The notes beneath the pieces are model-generated. The model made no database searches, was not told where the DNA came from, and was given only the letters and a program-made list of their open reading frames with translations. From an uncultured Clostridia bacterium (lineage in GTDB: Bacteria > Bacillota > Clostridia > TANB77 > CAG-508), in contig CAKPCF010000033.1 of assembly GCA_934141445.1 (NCBI GenBank), positions 1 to 14,100 on the forward strand: a stretch of DNA of 14,100 bases, written 5' to 3'. How positions within the stretch are numbered: position 1 is the first letter of the stretch; each line of letters opens with the position of its first letter. Positions 6,972 to 14,100 of the stretch are shown here, piece by piece. The translations under genes were made by a program, and so were the position numbers.

Positions 6972-9900
6972 TTATTGTCTTTTAGCTTCTTCTAACTTCA
7001 TTGAAAGTAATTTACTAATTCCTTTTTCTTCCATTGTAATACCATAAACTGTATCTGCTGCTTCCATTGTTCCTTTTCTATGTGTAATTACTAAAAATTG
7101 TGTAGTTGAAACAAATTTCTTTAAATATTCAGCAAATCTATATACATTTACATCATCAAGAGCTGCTTCAATTTCATCTAATACACAGAATGGTGCTGGA
7201 TTTATTTTTAGAATTGCAAATAATAATGCTATTGCTGTAAAAGCTTTTTCTCCGCCTGATAAAAGCATCATATTTTGAAGTTTTTTTCCTGGTGGTTGAA
7301 CAGCTATATCAATGCCACACTCTAGAATATTATTTTCATCTGCTAGAATTAGTTCGGCTTTTCCTCCTCCAAATAATTCTTTAAATACTTCGCCAAAGTT
7401 TTTATTTATTACTTTAAATTGAGTAGCAAATTGTTCCTTCATTGTATTAGTCATTTCGTTAATAACTTTCTTTAACTTGTTGCTAGCTTCTTCTAAATCT
7501 AATCTTTGTTCACTCATGAAGTCATATCTTTCTTTTAGCTCTTTGTATTCATTGATAGAATCAATATTTACACTCCCTAAATCTTTTATTTGTGAACGTA
7601 AGTCATTTACTTTTCTTTGTACTTCTGTTGGATTATCAACTTTCTTAATATCTCCTGTATTATTTGGAGTAAGTTCATATTCTTCCCACATTTTATTAAC
7701 AACTTGATTTAATTCTAATTCTATTTTTGAATTTTTTACATCTATCTTTGAGATTTGATTTTTAATATCCTCGATTTTTGTAAGTTGCTCTTCAATTTCT
7801 TTTTCTAAAGAAACCATTTTCTCATTTTTAGCTGTTCTTTCTTTCTTCAAACTTTCAACTTCTTCTGAACTACTCGAAACTTCTTTTTCTAATTCTGAAA
7901 TTTGAGCATTTACACTAATTATTTTTTCCTCTAGTTCTTTATTTAATTGAATAATCTCATTTTTCAACTTTTTCTTATTTTCAATGCTTGTATTATTATT
8001 TGTAATATCATTATTTATTCTTTCAACCATTTCATCTATTGATGTTTCACTTTCATCAAATGAAGAAACAGAAATTTTCAAATTTGTAATATCAAAATTC
8101 AAGTCATCTATGTATTTTTGATTATCTTTATTTGTATTAGTAAATTCTTCAATTATAATATTTAAGCTAGAATTTTCAGCTTCGATTTTTTCCATTTCTT
8201 CTTGTGTTGTTTTTTGTTTTTGAGCACAATCTTCTTTTTCTTTTTCTAATTCAGCTAAATCTTCTTTTAATTTTTCCAGTTTTGCTTCTTGCTTTAATAT
8301 CTCAAGCTTAATATTTTCTTGTTTTTGATTTTCAGTAGCATATATAATTTCAATTTCTTGTAATTTTTTTTGCTCTGATTCAAATTTCTCTAATACTTCA
8401 CTTATTTCTAATTTATAATCTTCTTCTTCTTTTTGTATTTCTTCTATATTAGTTTTAATATCTTTTAATTCTTTTTCTAAAGCTTTTATTTCCTTTCCTC
8501 TTCCAAGTAAACTTACTGTTTTCTTTTGAACAGAACCACCTGAAATGGCTCCTGAAGGGTTAATAACATCTCCCTCTAAAGTTACAATTTTAAAGCTATA
8601 ATTATTTTTCTTGGCTAAAGAAACTGCACTATCAATATTCTCTACAATTACAGTTCTACCTAGTAAATTTTGTAATATTCCATCATATTTATTATTTACT
8701 TCAACTAAATCAGATGCAATTCCAATTACTCCATTTACACCATTTTTGTCAAGTTTTGAAATTTTAGTTCCTTTTACAGATGTTATTGGCAAGAACGATG
8801 CTCTACCAAGCTTATTTTCTCTTAAATAATTTACTAATTTTTTAGCTTCTTCTTCAGTATCTGTAACTATGTTTTGTATACTTGCACCTAAAGCCATCTC
8901 TATTGCAGTTTCATATTTAGAATCAACTGAAATTAAATTTGCTAAAACTCCATTTACACCTTTTTTTAGATTTGGATTTTTTTCAATACCTTCTAAAAGT
9001 AATTTTACACTTCTTGTATAACCTTCTTTTTCTCTTTCAGTTTCTACTAAGAACTTATATCTTGATTCTTTCATTCTATATTCATTTTGTAAATTATTTA
9101 TTCTTGTTTCAAAAGAATTGATTTTTTCTGTAGACTCAATCTTTTTGCTATTCATTTCTTCTATGCTTTTTACTACTTCATTTCTATTTTTTTGTATTTC
9201 ATAAAAAGTTTTTGCTATTTCTTCTTTTTGAGTACGTACTTTATCTAGTTCAGAAATTGTGTCTTGTTTCTCTGATTTTAAAGTTTTTTCTCTTTTTTCA
9301 ATATTGTCAAAATTTGCTTTTTCTGTATTTATAATTCCTATTAAATCATATTTTTTGTCAATATTACTTTCTACAATATGTTTTTTTCCTTCTATCTCTA
9401 AAGCTTTTTCTGATAATGTTTTTGAGTATTTTTCTAGTTCTGCTTCCTTTTCTTTTAACTCTTTATCAAACTTTTCTTTATTATTTAATAGGTTTTCTTT
9501 TTTATCAATTTTTGATTGTTTTTCTTCTTCTAAATCTTTATTTTTTTGAATTAGTTCTTCTATTTCTTTATCATATCTAACATCATTTTCTTTGTTATTT
9601 GATATTCTTTCATTTGCAATTCCGATTTCACTATTAAGTTGTTCTTTTCTCTTTTCGCTCTCAAATCCTAAATTTTGAGCTTTTTCAATTTGCTCTAATA
9701 GTTCATCAATTTTTCTTTTTATTTCTTCTTTTTCTAATTGCAAATTATTATTTTTTTCTTCTTCTTTTACTTTTTGTGTTTCAAAAATATCTAAATTTTC
9801 TTTTAATTCTGCTATTTTATTTTTATAATCTTCTATATTGTATAAAAATAATCCAACTTCTATTCCTTTTAACTCTTCTCTTAAGTCTAAAAATTTTCTA

Positions 9901-10535
9901 GCTTTTTCTGATTGAGTTTTTAATGGGCCAATACTAGATTCAATTTCTGACACAATATCATTTATTCTTAAAAGATTAACTTTAGTTTGTTCCAGTTTTT
10001 TTTCTGATTCTTCTTTTCTAGTTCTATATTTTACAATACCAGCAGCTTCTTCGAAAATCTTTCTTCTATCTTCTGACTTATTGCTAAGTATTTCATCTAT
10101 TTTTCCCTGTCCAATTATTGAATATCCATCTTTTCCAATACCTGTATCCATAAATAACTCTAATATATCTTTTAATCTACAAGGTGTTTTATTGATAAAA
10201 TATCCAGATTCACCACTTCTATATATTTTTCTAGTAACTGTTACTTCTGTATATTCAATAGGCAATTTTCCATCTGTGTTATCTATAACTAATGAGCCTT
10301 CTGCAAAACCTAATGATTTTCTATTTTGAGTCCCAGCAAAAATAATGTCTTCAGATTTTGCACCTCTTAAAGACTTTATACTTTGCTCTCCTAATATCCA
10401 ACGTATACAATCTGATATATTACTCTTTCCAGAGCCATTTGGACCTATTACTGTTGTAATTCCTGGCATAAATTCAAGTACAGTTTTATCTGCAAATGAT
10501 TTAAATCCATACATTTCTAATCGTTTTAAATACAT
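6972..10535 (-). CDS. smc: Chromosome partition protein SMC
   Basis: A 1187-residue protein, normal for bacterial SMC. It forms a ring-like dimer that, with ScpA and ScpB, loads near the origin and extrudes DNA loops to align and separate sister chromosomes. The N-terminal ATPase half has Walker A GPNGSGKS (31-38) and Q-loop Gln142 (IIGQGKIDEIL). Two long Lys/Glu-rich coiled coils (about 170-505 and 675-1020) flank the dimerising hinge (about 515-670, with NPSGAISGGS near its end). The C-terminal half has the signature LSGGEK (1092-1097), Walker B ending Asp1120-Glu1121 (FCVLDE), the D-loop, and a His in VITHRKGTM. The protein appears complete. ATG 10535 has GGAGG 7 nt upstream and its own promoter. 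It diverges from the HD-GYP gene and lies about 2.7 kb from scpB. Confidence 0.97.
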   Translation of the reverse strand: MYLKRLEMYGFKSFADKTVLEFMPGITTVIGPNGSGKSNISDCIRWILGEQSIKSLRGAKSEDIIFAGTQNRKSLGFAEGSLVIDNTDGKLPIEYTEVTVTRKIYRSGESGYFINKTPCRLKDILELFMDTGIGKDGYSIIGQGKIDEILSNKSEDRRKIFEEAAGIVKYRTRKEESEKKLEQTKVNLLRINDIVSEIESSIGPLKTQSEKARKFLDLREELKGIEVGLFLYNIEDYKNKIAELKENLDIFETQKVKEEEKNNNLQLEKEEIKRKIDELLEQIEKAQNLGFESEKRKEQLNSEIGIANERISNNKENDVRYDKEIEELIQKNKDLEEEKQSKIDKKENLLNNKEKFDKELKEKEAELEKYSKTLSEKALEIEGKKHIVESNIDKKYDLIGIINTEKANFDNIEKREKTLKSEKQDTISELDKVRTQKEEIAKTFYEIQKNRNEVVKSIEEMNSKKIESTEKINSFETRINNLQNEYRMKESRYKFLVETEREKEGYTRSVKLLLEGIEKNPNLKKGVNGVLANLISVDSKYETAIEMALGASIQNIVTDTEEEAKKLVNYLRENKLGRASFLPITSVKGTKISKLDKNGVNGVIGIASDLVEVNNKYDGILQNLLGRTVIVENIDSAVSLAKKNNYSFKIVTLEGDVINPSGAISGGSVQKKTVSLLGRGKEIKALEKELKDIKTNIEEIQKEEEDYKLEISEVLEKFESEQKKLQEIEIIYATENQKQENIKLEILKQEAKLEKLKEDLAELEKEKEDCAQKQKTTQEEMEKIEAENSSLNIIIEEFTNTNKDNQKYIDDLNFDITNLKISVSSFDESETSIDEMVERINNDITNNNTSIENKKKLKNEIIQLNKELEEKIISVNAQISELEKEVSSSSEEVESLKKERTAKNEKMVSLEKEIEEQLTKIEDIKNQISKIDVKNSKIELELNQVVNKMWEEYELTPNNTGDIKKVDNPTEVQRKVNDLRSQIKDLGSVNIDSINEYKELKERYDFMSEQRLDLEEASNKLKKVINEMTNTMKEQFATQFKVINKNFGEVFKELFGGGKAELILADENNILECGIDIAVQPPGKKLQNMMLLSGGEKAFTAIALLFAILKINPAPFCVLDEIEAALDDVNVYRFAEYLKKFVSTTQFLVITHRKGTMEAADTVYGITMEEKGISKLLSMKLEEAKRQ

Positions 10536-10561
10536 TTTATTTCCTCCAAAATACTGTTAGT

Positions 10562-10590
10562 ATCATATATTATTTTTCTAAATTATTCAA
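10562..10590 (-). promoter_or_regulatory. smc promoter
   Basis: On the minus strand, -35 TTGAAT (10590-10585), a 17-bp spacer and -10 TATGAT (10567-10562) lie about 27 nt before the start codon. Confidence 0.65.
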
Positions 10591-10591
10591 T

Positions 10592-10618
10592 AAAATTCGA
10601 GGATTTTTTTGGAATTTT
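10592..10618. repeat. Inverted repeat between the divergent smc and HD-GYP promoters
   Basis: AAAATTC (10592-10598) and GAATTTT (10612-10618) face each other across 13 bp, exactly between the two -35 elements. It could be an operator for either gene, but 7-bp AT-rich arms can arise by chance. Confidence 0.35.
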
Positions 10619-10629
10619 GTTAATAGTTA

Positions 10630-10658
10630 TTGACCATTTTTCAGTTAAGATATAAAAT
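10630..10658 (+). promoter_or_regulatory. Promoter of the HD-GYP gene
   Basis: -35 TTGACC (10630-10635), a 17-bp spacer and -10 TAAAAT (10653-10658) give a leader of about 25 nt before ATG 10690. The alternative TATAAA at 10651-10656 would have a 15-bp spacer. Confidence 0.6.
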
Positions 10659-10689
10659 TAAAATATATAATCAAACCAAGGAGAAAATT

Positions 10690-11634
10690 ATGAAGGAAGA
10701 ATTTGATTTTTTTAGTAAAACTTCTTTGAAATCATATAATTTAGATGATAGAATTCGTTATCAATTAAAGATGTTAGATAGCTTAGATGCTTTTACAAGA
10801 CGTCATTCTGAAAACGTCGCAAGTATTACTTGCCGTTTATGTGAATATTTAAAACTAAGCCAAGGTTTTACAATTTATTGTACAACTTGTGCTTATTTGC
10901 ACGATATTGGAAAAATGTTTATTCCACCATCAATTTTGCAAAAACCATCTCGTTTAACAGACGAAGAATATGAAGTAATGAAAACTCATACAACAATTGG
11001 TTATAAAATGTGTATGAATGATCCTAAGCTTAGACCTTATGCTGCTGGGCCTTTATATCATCATGAAGCTTTAAATGGAACTGGTTATCCTAATGGATTA
11101 ACAGCTAGCCAAATTCCTTATGAAGCACAAATCATTAGAGTTGCTGACGAATATGAAGCAATAAGTGCAAAAAGACAGTATAAAACTCATATAGGCATAA
11201 TTGAAACATTAAATATTTTAATAGACGATACAAAACCAAATCCTATTAAAAATATTACTGATGGTCTAAAATTTATTGCTACTGATGCTCGTTTAGGAAA
11301 AATAGACAGAAAAATTGTAAAAGCACTTTTCAAAGTTTGTATAGATGATACAGAATATGAAATTGCTTCTCGTTCAGATTATTTAGATTATTTAAAAGAT
11401 GAAATCAAACGTTTAGAAGAAGCAAATAGATACTATCAAAAAATGATTGTTGCACCTAATGATACTAAAAAGGAATATTTTAAACAAGGTGTTGAAATGT
11501 TTTTAAAGAGAGATGAAACTGTTGATAGAGTTCCTATAATTCTTGAAGAATTAAAACAATCTTATACAGTTCGTAAAGCTCATATAGATAAGCTTTATAA
11601 TGAAGTTAAACAAATTAAAAAATTAGTAGTTTAA
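10690..11634 (+). CDS. Stand-alone HD-GYP domain phosphohydrolase, probable c-di-GMP phosphodiesterase
   Basis: A 314-residue soluble protein from ATG 10690 (AAGGAGA at 10678-10684); an upstream in-frame TTG at 10630 coincides with the -35 box and is rejected. The HD-GYP domain spans about 20-180: His39 (RRHSENVA), His71-Asp72 with Lys75 (HDIGK), IPPSIL (78-83), His100 (MKTH), His124-His125-Glu126, Gly132-Tyr133-Pro134 (GYPNGL) and Asp153. All expected metal-binding positions are filled. The usual Asp before GxGYP is Asn129 (HHEALNGTGYP). Such enzymes hydrolyse cyclic di-GMP to pGpG or GMP using a di- or tri-iron centre; some members act on other cyclic dinucleotides. There is no receiver, PAS or membrane segment, so no sensor is attached. 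Residues about 200-314 form a charged, probably helical domain I do not recognise. A strong terminator follows directly. Confidence 0.88.
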   Translation: MKEEFDFFSKTSLKSYNLDDRIRYQLKMLDSLDAFTRRHSENVASITCRLCEYLKLSQGFTIYCTTCAYLHDIGKMFIPPSILQKPSRLTDEEYEVMKTHTTIGYKMCMNDPKLRPYAAGPLYHHEALNGTGYPNGLTASQIPYEAQIIRVADEYEAISAKRQYKTHIGIIETLNILIDDTKPNPIKNITDGLKFIATDARLGKIDRKIVKALFKVCIDDTEYEIASRSDYLDYLKDEIKRLEEANRYYQKMIVAPNDTKKEYFKQGVEMFLKRDETVDRVPIILEELKQSYTVRKAHIDKLYNEVKQIKKLVV

Positions 11635-11669
11635 AAAAAGTGAAGAGTATTAAAGCTCTTCACTTTTTT
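11634..11669. terminator. Bidirectional intrinsic terminator between the HD-GYP gene and proS
   Basis: The stem runs from A6-GTGAAGAG (11634-11647) to CTCTTCAC-T6 (11656-11669) with an 8-nt loop. Each strand has a T-run at its 3' side, so it can end both converging transcripts. Its first A is the last base of the HD-GYP stop codon. Confidence 0.9.
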
Positions 11670-11677
11670 AGTAACAA

Positions 11678-11703
11678 TTCACATATAATTTCTTATATGT
11701 GAA
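11678..11703 (-). repeat. Second hairpin downstream of proS
   Basis: TTCACATATA (11678-11687) and TATATGTGAA (11694-11703) form a 10-bp perfect stem with a 6-nt loop. It sits between the proS stop and the bidirectional terminator. It has no real T-run, so it may act as an RNA 3' structure in tandem with the terminator. Confidence 0.55.
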
Positions 11704-11745
11704 CTCTATAATTATTAAAGCAGATACACAACTACTTTATTATTT

Positions 11746-13206
11746 CTAATATTGTCTTCCCCACACTATCATTGTTGTAGCTTTTTTTCCACAAACTGGG
11801 CACACATCTGCGATATGTTCTTGTTCAAATGGTATACATCTTGAATGTGCTCCTGTAACTTCTTTTACTTTATCTTCACAAGCAACATCTCCACACCACA
11901 TTGTCTTTACATATCCTTGATTTTCATTTAGATTTTTCAATATTTCATCTAGTGTATAAGCTACTGTTGTTTTTTCTTTTCTTCTCTCTAAACAAGTATT
12001 ATACATATTTTTTTGAATATCTTCTAATAATTCATTCAATCTATTTTCCAAATTTGAAAGTTCTACTGTTTCTTTTTCTAAAGTATCTCTTCTAACTAAA
12101 ACAGCAACACCATTTTCTATATCTCTTGGTCCTATTTCAATTCTTACTGGTACACCTCTCATTTCCCAGTCATTAAATTTGAATCCAGGTGTGTAATTAT
12201 CTCTTAAATCTAATTCCATTCTGAATTTCTTCTTTAATGAATCAAAAAGTTCTTGTGCTTTTTCTTTTACACCTGCTTTTTGCATTGCAACTGGTACAAT
12301 TACACATTGAATTGGTGCAACTTTTGGTGGTAATTTTAATCCTCTATTATCTCCATGTGCCATTATAATTGCACCTAATAATCTTGTACTAGTTCCCCAA
12401 GATGTTTGATATGCGTATTCTTCTTTTCCTTCTCTATTTTGGAATTTAACATCAAATGGTTTTGTAAAGTTTTGTCCAAAATAATGTGATGTTCCTGATT
12501 GTAATGCTCTTCCATCATGCATCAAACATTCTACTGTGTATGTTGCCTCTGCACCAGCAAATTGCTCTTTAAAAGTTTTTCTGCCTTTTAATACTGGAAT
12601 TGCAAGTAAATTTTCTATTGTTTCTGCATATACATCTAACATTTTTAAAGTTAATTCTTTAGCTTCTTCAGCTGTTTCATGAATTGTATGTCCTTCTTGC
12701 CATAAAAATTCTCTTGAACGTAAAAATGGTCTTGTTTCTTTTTCCCATCTTAGTACATTGCACCATTGATTATATACCATTGGTAAATCTCTCCAAGATG
12801 TTAACCATTTTGAATATAAATTTGAAAACATTGTTTCAGATGTTGGTCTTATACAATATTTTTCATCTAATTTTTGTCCTCCAGCTTCTGTAACCCAAGC
12901 AACTTCTGGGGCAAATCCTTCGACATGATCTTTCTCCTTTTGAAGTAAACTTTCAGGAATTAAAACTGGAAAATATACATTTTTTACTCCATTTTCTTTG
13001 AATTTTTCATCCATGTATTTTTGAATATTTTCCCAAATTGCATATCCATAAGGACGAATTGCAATACATCCCTTTGTATCTGTATAGTCAGCAAGTTCAG
13101 CCTTTTTTACAACATCTGTATACCATTGTGCAAAATCTTCTTCTATATTAGTAATTTCTTTTACAAATTCTTCTTTTCCCATATTCTTATTTGTATGAAA
13201 AATCAT
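11746..13206 (-). CDS. proS: Prolyl-tRNA synthetase, short archaeal/eukaryotic type
   Basis: A 486-residue class II aminoacyl-tRNA synthetase that joins proline to tRNA-Pro using ATP. The catalytic core has YFPVLIPESLL (78-88, motif 1 region), RPTSETMF (120-127), motif 2 around RWEKETRPFLRSREFLWQEG (153-172) and motif 3 GTSTRLLGAIIMAHGDNRG (271-289). The anticodon-binding domain covers about 297-400. A C-terminal zinc-ribbon-like domain has Cys438, Cys443, Cys469 and Cys472 (CPVCGKK), with a further Cys457. There is no inserted editing (YbaK-like) domain, which separates it from the long bacterial ProS. The start at 13206 follows GGAG by only 3 nt; ATG 13182 (MGKEEF) matches where I expect relatives to begin but has no ribosome site. 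The gene begins 12 nt after the scpB stop, so co-transcription and translational coupling are likely. Confidence 0.95.
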   Translation of the reverse strand: MIFHTNKNMGKEEFVKEITNIEEDFAQWYTDVVKKAELADYTDTKGCIAIRPYGYAIWENIQKYMDEKFKENGVKNVYFPVLIPESLLQKEKDHVEGFAPEVAWVTEAGGQKLDEKYCIRPTSETMFSNLYSKWLTSWRDLPMVYNQWCNVLRWEKETRPFLRSREFLWQEGHTIHETAEEAKELTLKMLDVYAETIENLLAIPVLKGRKTFKEQFAGAEATYTVECLMHDGRALQSGTSHYFGQNFTKPFDVKFQNREGKEEYAYQTSWGTSTRLLGAIIMAHGDNRGLKLPPKVAPIQCVIVPVAMQKAGVKEKAQELFDSLKKKFRMELDLRDNYTPGFKFNDWEMRGVPVRIEIGPRDIENGVAVLVRRDTLEKETVELSNLENRLNELLEDIQKNMYNTCLERRKEKTTVAYTLDEILKNLNENQGYVKTMWCGDVACEDKVKEVTGAHSRCIPFEQEHIADVCPVCGKKATTMIVWGRQY

Positions 13207-13215
13207 ACGCTCCTT
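13207..13215 (-). promoter_or_regulatory. Ribosome binding site of proS with short spacing
   Basis: On the minus strand, AAGGAG lies in the 12-nt gap between scpB and proS and is followed by CGT and ATG, a spacing of 3 nt. This is shorter than usual and may make proS depend on ribosomes finishing scpB. Confidence 0.5.
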
Positions 13216-13218
13216 CTT

Positions 13219-13950
13219 TTATTTATTATCTTCTTCAGATTTTTTGTCCAACTCTTTGATAGTTTCATCTGTAAGATTTTGGTCCAAATCTACATTAGTG
13301 ATTTCTTCTTCAATCTTATCAGTTGAAACATCACTTTCTTTTTCTTCTTTTGAACCTTCTACAACACTACTATCCTCCCTTGCGGGCATAGGAGCCTCTA
13401 ATACTTCTTCAATTACAATTTGTTCATTTTCATCTAATTTATATCTTGGAAGCTCTGGCAATTCATCTAAACTTGAAATACCAAACATTTTCATAAATTG
13501 ATTTGTAACCTTGTACATAGTTGGTCTACCTGGTGCATCAAGTCTTCCAGCTTCTTCAATTAGTCCAAACTCTAATAGTTTATAAATAGTTCCATCTGAA
13601 CCAACACCACGAATTGCTTCTATTTGTGCTCTTGTTATTTTAGGATTATAAGCAATAATAGATAAAGTTTCTAATGCAGCATTTGAAATTGTAGGTTTAG
13701 TTCTATTATCAAATAATGGATATATGTAATCATACAATTCTTTTTTTGTACATAATTGATAGCTATCATTTACTTTAATAAGCTCAATTCCGCTATCCTC
13801 TGATTCATATTTTAGTTTCATATTTTGCATTATTTTTTCAATATCTTCTGAACCTAATTCTAAAATATTCATTATATCTTTAATGCTTACTTCTTTACCA
13901 CTTGAAAAAAGCATTGCTTCTATTATAGCTTGTTCTTTTTTTAGCTCCAT
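13219..13950 (-). CDS. scpB: Segregation and condensation protein ScpB
   Basis: A 243-residue kleisin-associated subunit of the SMC-ScpAB complex; ScpB dimers bind the middle of the ScpA kleisin and regulate the SMC ATPase. Two winged-helix regions are visible: about 1-75 (KKEQAIIEAMLFSSGKEVS near the start) and about 85-165, which holds the family core ALETLSIIAYNPKITRAQIEAIRGV (92-116) and GRPTMYKVT (141-149). The conserved part ends near residue 170 (LPELPRY). A further 70 residues are strongly acidic and low in complexity, longer than in many ScpB proteins and probably disordered. ATG 13950 has AGGAGG 5 nt upstream. scpA, usually the upstream partner, is not immediately before it: the next 150 bases hold promoter and repeat sequences. 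proS follows in the same transcript. Confidence 0.95.
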   Translation of the reverse strand: MELKKEQAIIEAMLFSSGKEVSIKDIMNILELGSEDIEKIMQNMKLKYESEDSGIELIKVNDSYQLCTKKELYDYIYPLFDNRTKPTISNAALETLSIIAYNPKITRAQIEAIRGVGSDGTIYKLLEFGLIEEAGRLDAPGRPTMYKVTNQFMKMFGISSLDELPELPRYKLDENEQIVIEEVLEAPMPAREDSSVVEGSKEEKESDVSTDKIEEEITNVDLDQNLTDETIKELDKKSEEDNK

Positions 13951-13976
13951 AGCTTCCTCCTAAATTTATACTATAT

Positions 13977-14005
13977 ATTATTACACGACTTTTAAAAAGT
14001 GTCAA
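13977..14005 (-). promoter_or_regulatory. Probable scpB-proS promoter
   Basis: On the minus strand, a perfect -35 TTGACA (14005-14000), a 17-bp spacer and -10 AATAAT (13982-13977) lie about 30 nt before ATG 13950. The -35 is part of the inverted repeat at 13996-14024. Confidence 0.55.
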
Positions 14006-14024
14006 GAATGAAAATTGACACTTT
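13996..14024. repeat. Inverted repeat carrying two divergent -35 elements
   Basis: AAAGTGTCAA (13996-14005) and TTGACACTTT (14015-14024) are perfect 10-bp arms with a 9-bp spacer. Each arm holds a TTGACA hexamer reading outward, one on each strand. This could be an operator controlling both promoters or the terminal repeat of a mobile element. Confidence 0.7.
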
Positions 14025-14100
14025 GTGATTAACTTGTGATAATGTCACCCCATAAGATATCAAAATTATTTTATAGAAATGTCACCCTTATGATGATAAA
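14000..14100 (+). mobile_element. Possible end of an insertion sequence (IS21-like), incomplete
   Basis: TGTCA recurs at 14000, 14043 and 14080 (43 and 37 bp apart), the latter two within identical AATGTCACCC (14041-14050 and 14078-14087). TTGTGAT also repeats at 14023-14029 and 14034-14040. Ends starting with TG and carrying several spaced repeats are typical of IS21-family elements, and a rightward promoter would suit its transposase. No transposase, opposite end or target duplication is in view, so this is an inference. Confidence 0.35.
14015..14043 (+). promoter_or_regulatory. Rightward promoter toward a gene beyond the window
   Basis: -35 TTGACA (14015-14020), a 17-bp spacer and -10 GATAAT (14038-14043). 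Nothing is coded on the plus strand in the remaining 57 bases, so the product is outside the window. Confidence 0.5.

Noticed and set aside
9259..9549. Plus-strand open frames inside smc
   Set aside because: They are the complement of Lys/Glu-rich coiled coil, giving Ser/Phe/Leu-rich peptides with no ribosome sites. The same applies to the other plus-strand frames inside adhE, the DUF2207 gene, proS and scpB.
10630..10689. An N-terminal extension of the HD-GYP protein from TTG 10630
   Set aside because: The TTG is part of the -35 hexamer of its promoter, and the ribosome site lies just before ATG 10690.
10536..10689. Cyclic di-GMP riboswitch before the HD-GYP gene
   Set aside because: The leader after the promoter is only about 25 nt, too short for the aptamer, and its conserved sequence is not seen.
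11634..11703. CRISPR-like or dispersed repeat array
   Set aside because: These are two unrelated hairpins in a convergent intergenic region, explained as a bidirectional terminator plus an adjacent stem-loop.

Overview
The window looks like chromosomal DNA of a very AT-rich (low-GC) Firmicute, most likely a fermentative anaerobe of the Clostridia. Four things point there: A/T-biased codon use throughout, strong GGAGG-type ribosome binding sites, a bifunctional AdhE, and the short archaeal/eukaryotic-type prolyl-tRNA synthetase. No rRNA, tRNA, CRISPR array or complete mobile element is visible.

Layout, left to right. A pseudopilin-like gene (minus strand, cut by the window edge) diverges from a 71-residue ribbon-helix-helix protein gene (plus). 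That gene converges on adhE (minus), and the two are separated by opposed terminators. Next, all on the minus strand, come a membrane-anchored M23 metallopeptidase gene, a DUF2207 membrane protein gene with a glycine-rich tail, and smc. A stand-alone HD-GYP phosphodiesterase gene (plus) diverges from smc and converges, through a bidirectional terminator, on proS. proS lies directly downstream of scpB (both minus, 12 nt apart). The last 100 bases hold an inverted repeat with promoter hexamers facing both ways and short TGTCA repeats. These look like the end of a mobile element, possibly of IS21 type, but no transposase gene is in view.

How the genes relate. SMC and ScpB are two of the three parts of the SMC-ScpAB chromosome condensation and segregation complex; scpA is not in the window. 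ScpB and ProS appear to be made from one transcript. AdhE runs the two NADH-consuming steps from acetyl-CoA to ethanol. The M23 protein acts on peptidoglycan outside the membrane. The HD-GYP protein points to cyclic-di-GMP signalling. Most monocistronic genes have their own promoter with exactly 17 bp between the -35 and -10 elements, and several end in clear intrinsic terminators.

The points most worth checking are the M23 gene, which lacks any ATG, GTG or TTG before its membrane anchor; the 54-nt dyad between smc and the DUF2207 gene; and the probable mobile-element end that may supply the scpB promoter. I found no convincing new multi-gene system; the content is mostly housekeeping.
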